A DNA stretch of 64,000 nucleotides from the NCBI RefSeq assembly GCF_000688335.1, contig NZ_JHZX01000001.1, positions 1,426,001 through 1,490,000 of the forward strand, in the 5' to 3' direction. This DNA is from Sediminibacter sp. Hel_I_10 (GTDB lineage Bacteria > Bacteroidota > Bacteroidia > Flavobacteriales > Flavobacteriaceae). The stretch's first letter is position 1. Every line of letters starts with the position of its first letter. Below, one piece after another: positions 63,636 to 64,000 of the stretch. A model generated the notes under the pieces. It did not search any database, was not told the DNA's origin, and saw only the letters and a list, made by a program, of their open reading frames with translations. Made by a program: the position numbers and the translations under genes.

Positions 63636-64000
63636 TTATTCCAATCGCATTTCAGAGACACTTGCTCCAGTTGGAATCATTGGAAAAACATTACCCTCTT
63701 TTTCTACTCTCACTTCTAAAAAGTAAGGACCATCGTGATCGATCATTGTTTTGATCGCCGATTTCAGATCCTTCCGATCGGTCACTTTATTTGCTTCAAT
63801 ATGATATCCTTTCGCAATGGCTACAAAATCTGGATTGACCATTTCAGTAGAAGCATATCGTCTTTCAAAAAACAACTGCTGCCATTGGCGTACCATTCCG
63901 AGGAATTCGTTATTCAAAACCACAATTTTTACAGGCGTTTTCTGCTGAAATATAGTGCCCAATTCTTGTATGGTCATTTGATAACCACCATCTCCAATAA
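63636..64000 (-). CDS. ilvB: Acetolactate synthase large subunit, C-terminal part
   Basis: The end of the thiamine-diphosphate enzyme, open to the window edge. It begins in the ThDP-binding motif IGDGGYQMT and continues with PVKIVVLNNEFLGMVRQWQ and NPDFVAIAKGYHIEA, ending GASVSEMRLE. The start of the gene and any control region of the ilv operon are outside the window. Confidence 0.95.
   Translation of the reverse strand, partial: IGDGGYQMTIQELGTIFQQKTPVKIVVLNNEFLGMVRQWQQLFFERRYASTEMVNPDFVAIAKGYHIEANKVTDRKDLKSAIKTMIDHDGPYFLEVRVEKEGNVFPMIPTGASVSEMRLE

Overview
The window is a low-GC, gene-dense chromosomal segment of a member of the family Flavobacteriaceae (phylum Bacteroidota). This is suggested by the gliding-motility ATPase GldA, proteins with type IX secretion (T9SS) sorting domains, a SAM-I riboswitch in front of a long methionine operon, a DAHP synthase fused to chorismate mutase, a transcarbamylase of the N-acyl-ornithine type, and many genes without a clear Shine-Dalgarno sequence. 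No rRNA, tRNA, insertion sequence, prophage or CRISPR array was seen. The genus cannot be named from the sequence alone.

Layout. 0-9.3 kb: the end of a NarL-type response regulator, dnaG, an arylsulfotransferase-like lipoprotein, a sigma factor/anti-sigma/outer-membrane protein set, a polyprenyl diphosphate synthase and a T9SS cargo protein. 9.3-18.7 kb: rlmN, queA, aroA, a MazG-like enzyme, two tandem DUF3857/transglutaminase proteins, dtd and rsgA. 18.8-19.2 kb: a decayed small secreted-protein gene. 19.9-24.4 kb: a phenylalanine/tyrosine operon (pheA, aminotransferase, tyrA, DAHP synthase-chorismate mutase) preceded by a complete transcription attenuator: a 25-codon leader peptide with the run YYNWFYFFF, an antiterminator segment and an intrinsic terminator. 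24.4-27.2 kb: gldA, a GIN-domain lipoprotein and a PagL-like lipid A deacylase. 27.2-36.9 kb: a methionine operon (metY, metX, homoserine dehydrogenase, metZ, a metH split over two genes, metF) behind a SAM-I riboswitch. 37.0-42.8 kb: a carbamoyltransferase/SxtJ/DUF5989/SGNH-hydrolase cluster. 43.0-47.4 kb: leuACDB. 47.5-50.5 kb: a thioredoxin/ApbE/DUF4266/DUF3570 module. 50.6-59.7 kb: an arginine operon including proC. 60.1-64 kb: ilvA, ilvC, ilvN and the end of ilvB.

Together the biosynthetic blocks make Phe, Tyr, Met, Leu, Arg, Pro and Ile/Val. At least two of them carry visible cis-acting RNA control (the attenuator and the SAM-I riboswitch). LeuA lacks the C-terminal leucine-binding domain, and PheA has altered ACT-domain motifs, so feedback control may differ from that of enterobacterial enzymes.

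The observations most worth following are the aromatic attenuator, an over-represented 9-mer (TTTCCGAAG and its complement, about 18 copies by eye on both strands, in several reading frames and in gaps), the ApbE/DUF4266/DUF3570 module, the carbamoyltransferase-SxtJ cluster, a DnaG that lacks all four zinc ligands, and a response regulator with Glu at the phospho-acceptor position. All counts were made by eye and all functional calls rest on motif recognition, not on database searches.
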